Below are positions 39,557 through 49,841 of a stretch of 64,000 nt of DNA, in pieces; positions within the stretch are counted from its first letter, which is position 1, and every line of letters starts with the position of its first letter. Source of the stretch: Sacculina carcini (taxonomy: Eukaryota > Arthropoda > Thecostraca > Sacculinidae); assembly GCA_916048095.2 (NCBI GenBank), contig OU696579.1, forward strand, positions 2,356,001 through 2,420,000. Direction: 5' to 3'. Both the position numbers and the translations under genes were made by a program. The notes below the pieces were generated by a model. The model saw only the letters and a program-made list of their open reading frames with translations. It was not told the DNA's origin and ran no database searches.

Positions 39557-39685
39557 GCACAGCGCAAGGTCTACATCAAATTATGTGGATTTCCACATAA
39601 TTTGACCACTAGATGGTCACGGCCATAAAACGAATTATCAAAGCAAGCTTATACACGGCGAGCTGAATACATGACGAAATACAAT
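39557..39685. repeat. Palindrome next to the 3' LTR
   Basis: CAAATTATGTGG and its exact complement CCACATAATTTG (39578-39604) lie 22 bp from the LTR edge, where a polypurine tract would be expected. No clear purine tract was seen. Confidence 0.6.
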
Positions 39686-40054
39686 TTATAAATTAATAAG
39701 ATTGTCGTTTGGCACTAACGAATTTGTTTGAGTTCTGTCCACCGCCGACTGTTCTCTCGACTGGTCCATAGATCGATTGTGAAGAATCGTCACCTGGTCG
39801 TTGTTGAGCGCCAGCAGGTCCCAGTGGTAGGCTGTTGTTCTCTGTTGTAGATGCCCGGGCGCCTCTTGTACGTGTCCGTGTAGAAGCAGTACGCCGATTG
39901 GCAATTCACACAGAGTTTCCCATGATGGAGCGATGGGGGTCTTCCACTTGACAAGTACCTCGGCCACTCCATGCCTGAGGCGATAGCCTTCAATGCTCTC
40001 CACTCCCCAGTTGTGATGTGGTACAGAAGTGATGATCACGCTCGGTATGACCAT
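39686..40054 (-). CDS. Chromodomain-like ORF B
   Basis: A 122-aa ORF, the last before the 3' LTR. Residues about 17-57 repeat the ORF A pattern in weaker form: WGVESIEGYRLRHG, EVLVKWKTPIAPSWETLCEL and LPIGVLL. The TWEP position reads SWET. The spacing and shared LPIGVL suggest the two ORFs are duplicates. No other domain recognised. Confidence 0.5.
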   Translation of the reverse strand: MVIPSVIITSVPHHNWGVESIEGYRLRHGVAEVLVKWKTPIAPSWETLCELPIGVLLLHGHVQEAPGHLQQRTTAYHWDLLALNNDQVTILHNRSMDQSREQSAVDRTQTNSLVPNDNLINL

Positions 40055-40511
40055 TCTTCACTATGCCGTCGAACTCGGTGCGGCGCGAGGGTTCAGCGGA
40101 AAACTCGAATTGAATACTTAAAGCTTTGATACACACGCTTATAAAGTTGGCGTAAAAACAATAGCTATTGTTAAATGATACAGCTCATGGTGTCTGTATG
40201 CAATCTGACATACAGCTATATCTAAACATTAGCGGAAGCATGCGATAAGCTGTCGTCCAAGCGCAAGCGGAAGCTACACAATAAGATATCGGCTTGCAAA
40301 CCGACGATTCTTCGTACATCTGATAGGACTCAGATAGCGACAGCACACTTGGCAGATGCAATTAACACGAATCAATCAAGCAAGCGGGGTTATATATAGT
40401 ACAACACGTAATAGCTTGACACAAAATATAAAACACGCGTGTGGATAATGAATGCGAACGTTCGGACTGAATCACACATGCACGCCCACGGTGGAGATAT
40501 CTAGTTCAAGT

Positions 40512-41042
40512 TTACACGTCGGGTTCATTGTTGATGGCGAGGTCGCTGTTCGAGACCAGAGGCGGTACTGGTGGTAGCGCTTCTCGTAGCACGGCGAGTC
40601 TTGCAGTTCCAGTGTCGGTGGCAGGTGTGAAAGGGCGATGTACAGGTGAGATGGCAGTGTACAGTTCCATCCGACCGTCATTGAGCAACACCCTCCCCCA
40701 GCTAAAGTTTACATACCCAGGGTCCCTATGGTGATTACCTTCTTGCCGTTCGTGCCGATAGCTGGAAGGTTTTATTTCCCTTGGCCCCGGCTCTCCTTGG
40801 GCTCCCCAGATTCTCTTTATCGGATGCCCCTCTTCCCAAAAATTTACATCTAGTTCGTATTGAATTAATACCCCAATTGGCAGATTATACAATGGTTCCC
40901 ACGTTGCCATATCTTGATTCTCTCCTCTCCATTCGACTAATACCTCAAAAATCCCCCCGTTGTTCCTAGAGCTCATTATTCTTTTGATATTGAAATGGTG
41001 TTGGGGCACTTTTGTGCGGAGAGGTGATGGTATGAATGGCAT
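40512..41042 (-). CDS. Chromodomain-like ORF A downstream of env
   Basis: A 176-aa ORF starting 2 bp after the env stop. Residues about 16-60 look like a chromodomain: FNIKRIMSSRNNGG, then EVLVEWRGENQDMATWEPLYNL and LPIGVLIQYELDV, with the VEWRG and TWEP signature positions. The rest is Pro/Arg-rich without recognised domains. Chromodomains in LTR elements normally sit at the integrase C terminus, upstream of env; here the domain is a separate frame downstream. It shares LPIGVL with ORF B. Role unknown; chromatin targeting or a spliced accessory protein are guesses. Confidence 0.6.
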   Translation of the reverse strand: MPFIPSPLRTKVPQHHFNIKRIMSSRNNGGIFEVLVEWRGENQDMATWEPLYNLPIGVLIQYELDVNFWEEGHPIKRIWGAQGEPGPREIKPSSYRHERQEGNHHRDPGYVNFSWGRVLLNDGRMELYTAISPVHRPFTPATDTGTARLAVLREALPPVPPLVSNSDLAINNEPDV

Positions 41043-41044
41043 TC

Positions 41045-42888
41045 TTAAAGTCTCGGTGTACGGCGCGAGTGTAGATGTGGCTGTGTGGTTGCAACCGCGG
41101 TGGCAGCTGTCTCAGTCTGGAGGTTTGATATCGGGGAAGCGTTGTATCTCGGTGACGATTTCCGCTTCCTGTAGTAGTATAGAAGCAAGATCGCGACGAG
41201 TAAAGTGATGGCACTGACGGATGTGAAAGAGGAAACATGGAACATGGTTCGCATTGATTGGCGGGTTGAAATTTCGTGTATCTGATGAGCTATATTTTTG
41301 ATTTCGGTACCTTCATCCGGAATCGGTGGCAGCTGTTCTAATTTTGGGATGAGTTCTTCGTGGCTCATTTGAAAAAGATCTGATAATGAAGGCTGACTTT
41401 CGTTCAAGAATTTATTGATGTGGTTTATGACTTTCTCGGTAGATGTTTTGCTCACTCGTCAGAAGTATTTGGGAATTTGAACATCAACCGTTGAGGCCGA
41501 ACATCCCAACTGCAAATGTATGTGTGTTTCGCTGTCCACTTAATGACCGGTGAATTTCGTTATCGGGGCAAGATATCTTCAAGCTAACATTGGGTTGGTG
41601 TAAGAGTATCCAGTTTCCTTTCGATATATGATATGCGCTACTACTATGTTCTGTGTGGTTGGAAATTTTCTTCGTGCAAGTCGCTGCAATCTTGGCGGGG
41701 TTTCCCAGAAAAAGTGCTAACCGGCAGTCCTTGCTAGTAGCCGTATTATAGAATGCTTGTGAAAATGGGTAAAACAAGTGATTGTTGGCAATTAGTGAGA
41801 CCAGCGAAAAATCATCCGAAAGTGTGTACGTATTCAGATCTGGAGTGATGAGCATCAGTGATCTTTGGACGATGTTGTATCGGACCGTGAAGAGTTGATC
41901 ACCCACCAAGGCAGGGTTAGGAACGTCAATCAATTCGTATACGTTAAACATATTGGTGATATCCAATAGAGGAATGTTGATATGCAGGACGAATCCCATT
42001 GAGGTGAATGTTAGTTTCGGGTGTACCATTGAATACATTGCGGCGACATTCGATAGTTCAAACGGCAATTTGATTCCGTCCGGCAGATTTTGCTTGATGG
42101 AAGTCAATGCTTTTCTGTAAGTTTGTAAGGGAAGAAGTGATCGCGTAAGTATTCCTGAGTGTATCAAACTAACGTGAAGCTGTGTCTTAGTAATTTGATT
42201 TTGAAGTTGTCCGTGTGCAACTGCTATATGGTCATACCATCTAGCAATTTGGTTTCTTAGATGACTTAGTCCTAAAGCGAGACTCATGTTGCTTTTCATG
42301 CTGGATAGTTCCTCTTCTATCCTGTTCATAGCGATAACGACGTTGTTTATATATTTCCTATTTTCGGTTAGGGCTATTGCGGTATGGTTGATGATAGTGA
42401 CAGACTTGTCTGATACATGCAATATTTGGGACTGGGTGTCTTCCAACATAGCGATTCGCTTAGCTAAATCACTCACTTCTTCATCTGAGGCGGTACCAAA
42501 ACAAAGTGGACATTATATTGCCGACAAACGGAAGGACCGAGCGCCGTACACGGTTGGTTTTCTTGATGAGATTATCATATGCTTGCTTCGTAATTCCTTG
42601 TTCCCGCTTAGAAACGTTAAACGCATCCGCTAACAGGCTCAGAGTGTGCTCCATATATGGGTTTTCCTCTCCGTATTTGTGTATACAATACCGAAATTGG
42701 TCATGTTGTGTCTGGGCCTGGTCCCCTAGGTAATCTATACTTTTTCCCAACTCGGTGAGGTCGAATGGAACGTGCAGAGTCCAATATGAAAATGATGAAT
42801 ATACGTGACCGTGGTAAATGGAAATGGGTGAAGGATCAGACGGGATTACTGAAGAGATGAGTAGGAACAGAAGCAGAGCCATTTGCAT
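41045..42888 (-). pseudogene. Errantivirus/F-type envelope gene, broken in three frames
   Basis: Three ORFs in different frames: 42888-42481, 42476-41484 and 41455-41045. The first has a hydrophobic signal-like N terminus and, near its end, a furin-type RVRR site followed by a hydrophobic, fusion-peptide-like segment. The second is a Cys-poor, largely helical ectodomain-like stretch with several N-x-S/T sites. The third ends with a hydrophobic membrane anchor and a basic tail. This order matches class I F-type Env proteins of errantiviruses. The frame breaks at about 42480 and 41460-41480 mean no single envelope protein is encoded as read. Described only as a remnant. Confidence 0.75.
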
Positions 42889-43135
42889 AACCTACGCATA
42901 ACAAATAATGGGTTTACCCATATGGACAAAACCAACATGGAAGCCATATATCCGGAACATGCGTTAATACGAGCGAAAAACACTGCAAGGGACACTTTAG
43001 CACCTTGCAGCAAGCAATTAGACTGTTCATCGTACACAAATGAGCTCAATGTAATTCGTGGGTCATATAATCTTTTACATGCTCATTAACGATTGCCAAA
43101 TTTCCGCATGCTTCTCTAGGAACATCTTTGCGATT

Positions 43136-43836
43136 TCAACTTTTCCTCCTCCCATGGAGATGCTCACATTTTCGCTGATCTGCTCTCGTTATCACTGACA
43201 TTACCGACAAGTTTGGTTCGTTCTTGAATATTGGCAAATTGCTGTCAAATCGTACAACGATGTCAGTTTCAATCATGTTCTTTGATGTGACATACGACAT
43301 GCAGCCTTCTACTGATGAACGAGGAGGGATAGTTACTTTATCGATCAGTCGCACCACTGATCCTGCGCACGTTTTTGTTCGTGATTTTGGTTTCAATGAT
43401 ATTACGTTGTCGCCGATACACAGAGTTTTGTTACCGAAGTTCAGCGTCACACCATACGCTGAAAAGAAATCTACTCCCAATATGCAATCATATTTCAAAC
43501 CGACCACGACTCTGAATCTATAATTGTCCGAGAATTTCGCCAATCTTATGCATACTTCTGCACTTCCCACATTGTCTAGGGCTTTTCCAGAAGCCCCAAT
43601 CAGTTTTACATCCGGAATATTACAAAACTTGTTTTCATCTTTGTCAAGCTTATCGAGAAAAGCTTTTGATATCAGAGACACATTACATCCTGAATCAATC
43701 AAAACGTCGGCCCTGTGGCGGCCAATAAAACAGAAACATGTTGGGGTATCGTTACGAACATTTACTGACGCTACTTTCAATGGACCATTATACTGCTCTT
43801 TCGCCACACCCAGGCTGGTCCTACCGGTGGGCGGCG
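43136..43836 (-). pseudogene. Protease and truncated Pol of the env-bearing element
   Basis: In the -1 frame after gag. A retropepsin with active site VLIDSGCNVSLIS (DSG variant) and the late ILGVDFFSAYG block. The frame ends at 43136. A short segment resembling the lead-in to RT (VEIAKMFLEKHAEIW) follows in another frame, then homology stops: no RT, RNase H or integrase motifs before env. Confidence 0.85.
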
Positions 43837-44910
43837 CTAGTTTCCCGTCTGACTCGGCTCATTCACTTGTGATTGTGTTCTGCATTGTCTCCCGATATGC
43901 CCTATTTTTCCGCATAGATAACATATGGGCTGGCCTTGATCTGTCCACCTGTATCGAAATTTACCCACTGGCTGCCGTTGCAGCTGATTTGAGTCGTACC
44001 TCGATTTGTGCGCAATCCTGTTGATATTTCTACTTTCTGCTGGTGTGTTTGGTCTCAAATCCGGAAATTGTTGCTGTCTCTGTTCGCGCCTATCTCTGCG
44101 TGGAAATGCATTAGAATGCGTGCGCGGAGGGTATGCTGTTCGTTGCTGGAAACGAGGGAGCATAGCTGGAGTGTTCGCTGATGAATTCGCAATAGTTTGA
44201 CAAAGTTTCGAAATGCTTTCTGTCAACGAGCATATATTTTTCTCGATTGCATCTAGCTTGGCTTCCTGGATTATATCTACATCCATCGGTTCTGGCTCGT
44301 TTTGACCTCTGAACAGTGTGTATGTTCTCTCTGTTTGTTGAGATTCTACAGCATGATCTATTGCCTCCTGCAGTGTTGTTATTTTACGCTTGATCAGCGA
44401 GCGTGCGATGCTGTCAATTGCTATTCCTTTGAGAAATATCTCCACAAGTGCTAACTGTGCGTCTGGAGCGTCAGGGTTCTCGAATGTATCTAGCGAAAGT
44501 TCCAGTATTCTTTCTGCAAAGTTTTGTAGGGGTTCACTTTTGTGCTGCTTGAGATACCTGAGCTTTTCGCGTGCCCCCTGTGAGCTACATACTTCACTGT
44601 ATCTGTTTTTGAGGAGCTGCCTCAATCTTGACCATGTCATGCTGTGAGTATTTGTCATTTCCCGGTGGGCAAATTTAACCGCTGGTCCCCCTAGAGTCCT
44701 TAGTGCTACATTCAACAGTTGAGCATCATTCAATTGTAGCGAAAGATTGTTGATATCTGAAACCCAGTTCTGAAATTTCACCGGACTTTCCCCTGAAAAT
44801 GATCGGACGTGGCTTGCAAAACTGTTTACTTTGAGCTCATTTGCTATGTCAGTTAGCGCTTGTGCCATCATAACTGGTTCACTTGATTCGATCATTATGC
44901 TCTCAATCAA
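43837..44910 (-). CDS. Gag of the env-bearing element
   Basis: An intact 357-aa ORF. The N-terminal two thirds are capsid-like (FQNWVSDINNLSLQL; EKLRYLKQHKSEPLQNFAER). A CCHC knuckle CYLCGKIGHIGRQC (about residues 330-343) and a basic Arg/Gln-rich stretch give it an RNA-binding nucleocapsid. The stop TAG (43837-43839) directly follows a -1 slippery heptamer. Intact while Pol is lost. Confidence 0.9.
   Translation of the reverse strand: MIESIMIESSEPVMMAQALTDIANELKVNSFASHVRSFSGESPVKFQNWVSDINNLSLQLNDAQLLNVALRTLGGPAVKFAHREMTNTHSMTWSRLRQLLKNRYSEVCSSQGAREKLRYLKQHKSEPLQNFAERILELSLDTFENPDAPDAQLALVEIFLKGIAIDSIARSLIKRKITTLQEAIDHAVESQQTERTYTLFRGQNEPEPMDVDIIQEAKLDAIEKNICSLTESISKLCQTIANSSANTPAMLPRFQQRTAYPPRTHSNAFPRRDRREQRQQQFPDLRPNTPAESRNINRIAHKSRYDSNQLQRQPVGKFRYRWTDQGQPICYLCGKIGHIGRQCRTQSQVNEPSQTGN
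43840..43846 (-). promoter_or_regulatory. -1 ribosomal frameshift site G-GGA-AAC
   Basis: In gag frame the codons are ACG GGA AAC TAG, so the heptamer G GGA AAC sits right before the stop. Slipping back one base opens the protease frame, which continues directly. Just downstream, CGCC-G-CCCA can pair with TGGG-TGT-GGCG as a stem-loop. The same heptamer class is used at retroviral gag-pro junctions. Confidence 0.8.
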
Positions 44911-45144
44911 CTATTTGTAACACTTAAAGCGTCAATTACAATACGTATAAATGGCTCTGATAAAGGGAAAAGAATTGTCACATACCCTCGATGCAGAAAG
45001 CTTGTGCGCACTTGTATGGTCCCCGAGTTGGTCGTTCCGGACTGGTTCTTCTGTTCTCCTGTTGTTGTTGGTCTTCTTTGTTCCTTGCTCTTGTTGGCGA
45101 TGATGTTCTTACTTGCGGCTGTTGCTTGATGTCGATCTTCGAAA

Positions 45145-45162
45145 ATCCGGGTCACGGCACCA
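45145..45162 (-). promoter_or_regulatory. Primer-binding site, tRNA-His type
   Basis: Five bases inside the 5' LTR, the minus strand reads TGGTGCCGTGACCCGGAT. Its complement matches the 3' end of a eukaryotic tRNA-His with CCA, with about one mismatch. Confidence 0.75.
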
Positions 45163-45167
45163 CAAAT

Positions 45168-46036
45168 TGTAGTCTTGATTTCTTCTGATAGCACCCGTTT
45201 GTGGTCACGGTGGTGCTTCTTCTCGCGATTCTTGTGATAGTCTAGATTTGTTTTCCCAATAGCTCGTGTTAATAACTCTCCCCCACGGAGGTCTGCCGGT
45301 CCAGCTTGTTGAACAAACGTAAACACTGTATTTGTCAACAGCAGCAGCGTAGCGATGCGATATCAAACAACACACGGACGATAGTGGTCAAACAGCCCAA
45401 ACACAAAGCACGATCGACCAGGCCACAAGGCTCAACACGAGTAAACGAATAGACAATAGACCAGACCAAAAACTCTCGAGGACCAAGGTCCAAAAGAACT
45501 CCGTAAGACCTAACCCGAAAGACCTAGAGAATCGCCTACCTGTCTCTTTTATGCGACGCGCGACGGTCAACTGAGGCAGAGCTAGTGCAAGCGCGTACCT
45601 ATGCTCCTCACCGGCTGGTTGGTGTTAGTTTCCTCGTAAATCTCTGACTAGTCTTCCCCGGGTGGACAAATTCGGATTCCCTGCTATTGTTTTTGTCGGT
45701 TAACCTACTCATCGAGCGGGTAATAAAATTCTCATAAAGTGGTGTGATTTCTCTGGACGCTCTGGTCAACACGTGTTAAGCGGGAGACAAGTCTGGGGTT
45801 GACACATTTCTGTGAGATGAATTTATGGCCCCTGCATTCCTTCACGCGCGCTAGCTGCTTGCAGTAGCTCGTCGCTGTCCGCCACGCGCTCATATTACAT
45901 GCTGACTAAGCATAGGCGTGCGGGGTTGCCACGCTTGTTGGGATACACACAGATACGCTTAACAGGCAATTATATAATTAGCTTTTTCACACAGAAATAA
46001 AGCAGAATAAATGAAGCGAGAAACATCTCTGCTACA
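45168..46036 (-). repeat. 5' LTR of the env-bearing element
   Basis: 869 bp, TGTAG...CTACA. Only a handful of substitutions separate it from 38660-39556, which points to a young insertion. Confidence 0.95.
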
Positions 46037-46789
46037 TTGTACACACTAGCCTTGTGTAAAAAGACGGTTTCGATGACAGATTCAATTGATATATTTAAAT
46101 GCACAGAAACGATTAAATTATGATGGCAAAACAGGATTAAACGCAGCACGCAAAAACTCTCCAACGACAGACAGAAAAAACAGCACTACGTCAACTCGTC
46201 CAACAACAACCACACCGCATCAACGCGCTTACCACTCTGCCGCCTCAAATTCCCGCTGACGCGATCAACCGTCATTCGCACACACACACACACACACAAA
46301 TATGTTCACTTGCACGCGCAGATATTCGAGACGACTCCAGTAGCGCGCGCACACACACACACACACACACACCTGTTCACTTGCACGCGCAGACATTACA
46401 CCTCCAGTAACGCGCTCAAGGACACGCTCAGCCGTGCACGCGTACATTTACAATTCACTCACACCTTGTCATGTACCCCTCCATGTACCCCATTATTTCC
46501 ATGTACCCTTTGAAAAAAATCATGCACCCTGGGGTGCACCATGCACCCAGGTTGACTATCACTGCTCTAGATGACACTCACGCCAGTTCGGAGGGTTTGC
46601 CGCTGGATCAAGAGGAGTTGCGAGGTTCAACCGAACTTACGTCGGGCGAGGTGCGGCGTCCGGCCGAATCGGACCCTGCTGAAGAAACGAGCCGTTCATC
46701 GCTTCGCGAGCTGACGCCGTCGTCTCGAGGAAGGCGTCGCTGGTTGCCGGCTCGTCTCTACTAGATTTGTCTTTTATAGGGATGGGAGA

Positions 46790-46987
46790 TGTAATGTCTG
46801 GTGTTTGTACATTATGTATACTGTGTGTAAGCCCGAAGTGTATGTGGCGCTTTGGTGGGAATGATGGCGGACGGCGTGAGGGGTGGTGGAGCGGCTTGGA
46901 AAGTATATCGGTGTTTAGGTTTAGTGTTAGTGTAGGTTTTGTTTAGGTTCGGTGTTTAGTGCGGTTCTTATAATTCAATACGTTACA
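46790..46987 (+). repeat. 3' LTR of the gypsy element
   Basis: 198 bp, preceded by a purine tract and followed by target duplication GCCAC. Confidence 0.93.
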
Positions 46988-46992
46988 GCCAC

Positions 46993-48014
46993 GAACTAGT
47001 TCTGGCATTTCTATTTGTTTTGCGTGCCCGGTCTCTTTCTCGGCAGAAAACAACACGAGTTTCGGCGGTTTTCAGACGCTGGTGTCGCCGTAGCGCTCGC
47101 TTACGTCGAGCGATCGCCTGACGACACTCATCGTCGAACCACGGCACCGGCCTTTTTTCGGTGGACCATTTCTGCGCTGTATACACATACTGCCGGCACG
47201 AAGGAATGTTTCGTTTATTGTGCACAAAAAGTCATTAGTGGATCTAATTTCATATTCCGCGGTGAATTCACATGCCTGTGAGAAGGCGGACCAATCGGCC
47301 CGCCGGAAACTCCAGCCCGTGACCTACTATGACGACGAGACACGCTGAGAAGTCGACACATATATCTGGTAGTGGTCCGACGACCGCGTGTCAGAGTCTA
47401 CCGACCATCCGAACCAACGGACTACTTCCGGCGAGCATATAGTCAGATCGATAGCTGACGAACCGCCTGAAGCGATGTCGTACATCGTCATGGACCCATC
47501 ATTCAGTAGTACTAAGGAGTTGCGCAAAATATAATTTCATAAAATAAAATATAATTATATAGTTCACCCTTTTCCGATGTATGTCCGATGCCCCAAAAAG
47601 AATCGTGTGTGTTGAAGTCACCTACAATACAAAACTTGTTACGCGAAGTTGAAACGATGTCTAAGTGTGCTGAGTGATGTTGAAGAGACTTATGGCAATG
47701 AGTAAATACAATAAATATCAACCAGGCACGGGTGTAACATCACCGTACAGGCCAGTCTGTATGCCGTTGTTAGCAGATGGCAAATCGAGCGCAGTGTACG
47801 ACAGGGAATTGTGAATATACACAGCCGCACCTCCCCGGCGTCTACCTGACCCAGCAAAATCGGCTCTAAGAATTGTGTAACCTTGCAACGAGAAATTAGT
47901 ATCCTGAGGATGAAGCCAGGTTTCCTGAAGGGCGATGATTTTAGGAGATGTGGAATAAAAACATTCTTCACATTCAGCCCATTTTGATCCTAGCCCCCGG
48001 CAATTCCACTGCAA
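46993..48014 (-). pseudogene. LINE-C endonuclease and linker
   Basis: AP-endonuclease domain of a jockey/I-type ORF2 in broken frames: start MQWNCRGLGSKW with ALQETWL (48014-47718), GDFNTHDSFWG (about 47620), SAIDLTICSPEVV and the SSDHYQI box (47527-47327), then the linker PVPWFDDECRQAIARRKRALRR (47225-47100). It is cut at 46992 by the gypsy element, beyond which the RT continues at 31924. Confidence 0.85.
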
Positions 48015-48415
48015 TAAAACGACATAGCATCACTCATTAAAATATTGAAAATAATTTCAAAGAGGACGTCACGATGTGTGGCTGCTGTCCCCGTCGTCAC
48101 AAGGGACAGTAATAACGTCGATCTCGGGTACCGACGACTGCGACAACCGCGGTGTCCTCACCAGCGGCTTTTTGGCGGAGCTGTAGTTGTGCTCCACCTC
48201 TGGTTGATTATTAGTCACAAAGGACTTTCGTTTCTGATCGAATAATTATTTCAGTCTCGGCTCTGTTTGTGATGGTGGTGTGCTCATTTGTGTTGATGTG
48301 GATGAGGATGGTGCGGAAGATGATGGTTTTGGTGGGATGGGTGTGAATTTCACGAGAGGCGGCAGTTCAACCAGCTCAGCCTGAGTGCCGATGGATACAC
48401 ATTGGACTGGCTTTT

Positions 48416-49747
48416 TTACTGCAACGGCAAAAAATCTTGATAAATTTGGCGTTGTCCTCTCATAAATTTTTCCCGCTCCAAGAAATGATACACTTTGATT
48501 TGCTTGGATTGCACATTTTTATTTTTATTTTTCCAGAGCACACACTCAGTGCTACCGGCGGCGTGCCCGGTGCTGCGGCAGTGCACGCAGCAGCGCTCCG
48601 CAGTGCAGGGTTGCTCGTCATGATCGTCACACTCCGTCCCTGACACGACACAAAGGGGTCCTTATATAATAGAAAGCACATGTGTGTGTGCGTCTGTATG
48701 TGTGTGTATGTGTTGATGACTCGTGGACAGATGAAGTGTGAATTGGTTGCAGCGAACACACGATCACTGGTTGATGTGTGGATTGGTTGCAGCCGACACA
48801 CGATGACGCAATATTGCGTGCAGTTCCTGTGATAGTATGAATCGTATGCATTTCCGCGTACAGTTGACTGTGATCAATGATGCAACGCGATGGATATGAG
48901 ATGACACACGCCTCACTCCACACTGCGCACATCGAGCCTCACCGCGACATTTCCGTGAGCCATGGTCATATTTCTGGCATCGGTAACACCTCAAGGGATT
49001 CCGGACAAATACCCTCACCTCATACCTGATATAGCCAGCGAAAATGTGTTCTGGTCTGGTAGATGATGAGAAAGTCAGAACTAGGAGTGGCGTGGGTCTG
49101 GTCTGACCGTAGCGTGAGGTGACCACACGACGCACGCCACTGACGCCTTCTGAAGACAGACCCTTCAGAATTTTTTCCTCAGATAAGTCACGCAACTCAG
49201 GGGCATACACTACACCCCTACAGCAGTTGCGGACTGTGTCACACGATGCCACGACTGGCTGCTGACAGAACTCTGTCAGCCGCAACAGTCGGGCAGTCTG
49301 CTTGGCATTGCTTGTCTTCACAATTAGTGATTAATCAAATGGGGTTTGACACTCAAAGCGTTTTTTGCCAAAGAAACACTCAAGTTGAGCACATGGCCAG
49401 AAAGGGCCGATGGCCGGGCCTGAACGATAAACCCTCGTTTTTGGACTTGATTATGACAAAAGTGCCATTCGGATCGAGCTTTTTTCGCTTGTCTTAGCGC
49501 CTGCGCTGGTCTGATCCACGTCGATTACTTTCGCATTCATTTCCGTTTTCAATGCCGCGTTATTGTTCGAGTTTGATTTTTGACCTGCTGTGTTCGTTTT
49601 CCCTGAGTTAGATACCGCATTCGTTTTCGATTTCAGACGAGAGTCGTCTGAGCGACGCACGGAGGAGCTGGTTTTCCGCCCCCTTCTGCGATGGCGCCTA
49701 CTCCAAGTCCCCGGAGGACCCGGGGACTCCCTACCGTGGCCGGTCAT
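48416..49747 (-). pseudogene. LINE-C ORF1 (gag-like, zinc knuckles)
   Basis: Starts at ATG 49747 (MTGHGRESPGPPGTW), with a basic Ser/Lys-rich N terminus. Then come a PRE/RRM-like stretch GVVYAPELRDLSEEKILKGL (about 49212), LRCYRCQKYDHGSRKCRGEARCAQCG (two Cys clusters, about 49000-48920) and, after CA-type microsatellite expansion, a further cluster CCVHCRSTGHAAGSTEC (about 48590). Several frames; inactive. Confidence 0.8.
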
Positions 49748-49841
49748 TGACCAACCACAATATCACATAAAACCTCAAACAATACCAAAAGGATGGAAAA
49801 GAGAACAAAAACCTTACAACGATGAGGAAAATAAAGTCAAG

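Larger units (their letters stand above)
38660..46036 (-). mobile_element. Env-bearing LTR retroelement, Pol-deleted
   Basis: The LTRs at 38660-39556 (3' on the minus strand) and 45168-46036 (5') begin TGTAGTCTTG and end CTGCTACA. They are nearly identical apart from an insertion of about 30 bp at 38812-38840. The flanking 5-bp duplication is TTGTA (38655-38659, 46037-46041). Minus-strand order: PBS, gag (44910-43837), frameshift site, protease (43836-43136), a short remnant, env in three frames (42888-41045), chromodomain-like ORF A (41042-40512) and ORF B (40054-39686). RT, RNase H and integrase are missing between about 43130 and 42890. The element could move only with a helper. An ancient endogenous retrovirus-like (errantivirus-type) origin is inferred from env. 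Confidence 0.93.
36006..46564 (-). mobile_element. hAT transposon with intact transposase, split by an LTR element
   Basis: Termini are CAGTGTTCTTCAACC (left) and, reversed from the right, CAGTGATAGTCAACCTG. A perfect 8-bp duplication CTCTAGAT lies on both sides (35998-36005 and 46565-46572). Subterminal CATGCACCC/CATGTACCC repeats occur at both ends. The transposase gene is at 36369-38426. An env-bearing LTR element was inserted at 38660-46036. Degenerate CA runs at 46270-46385 lie in the remaining right part. Confidence 0.95.
31930..46987 (+). mobile_element. Ty3/gypsy LTR retrotransposon, split by a nested hAT
   Basis: Left LTR 31930-32092 and right LTR 46790-46987. Both begin TGTAATGTCTGG and end CGTTACA, and both are flanked by the 5-bp duplication GCCAC (31925-31929, 46988-46992). 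The left LTR lacks about 35 bp present in the right. A primer-binding-like TGGCGACGAGG follows the left LTR after TTT, and a purine tract AGGGATGGGAGA (46778-46789) precedes the right LTR. Order inside is gag, zinc knuckle/protease, RT-RNase H, integrase, then a hAT insertion (36006-46564), then the last coding bases (46573-46763). The pol reading frame continues in phase across the hAT and its duplication. The element sits in LINE-C. Confidence 0.95.
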
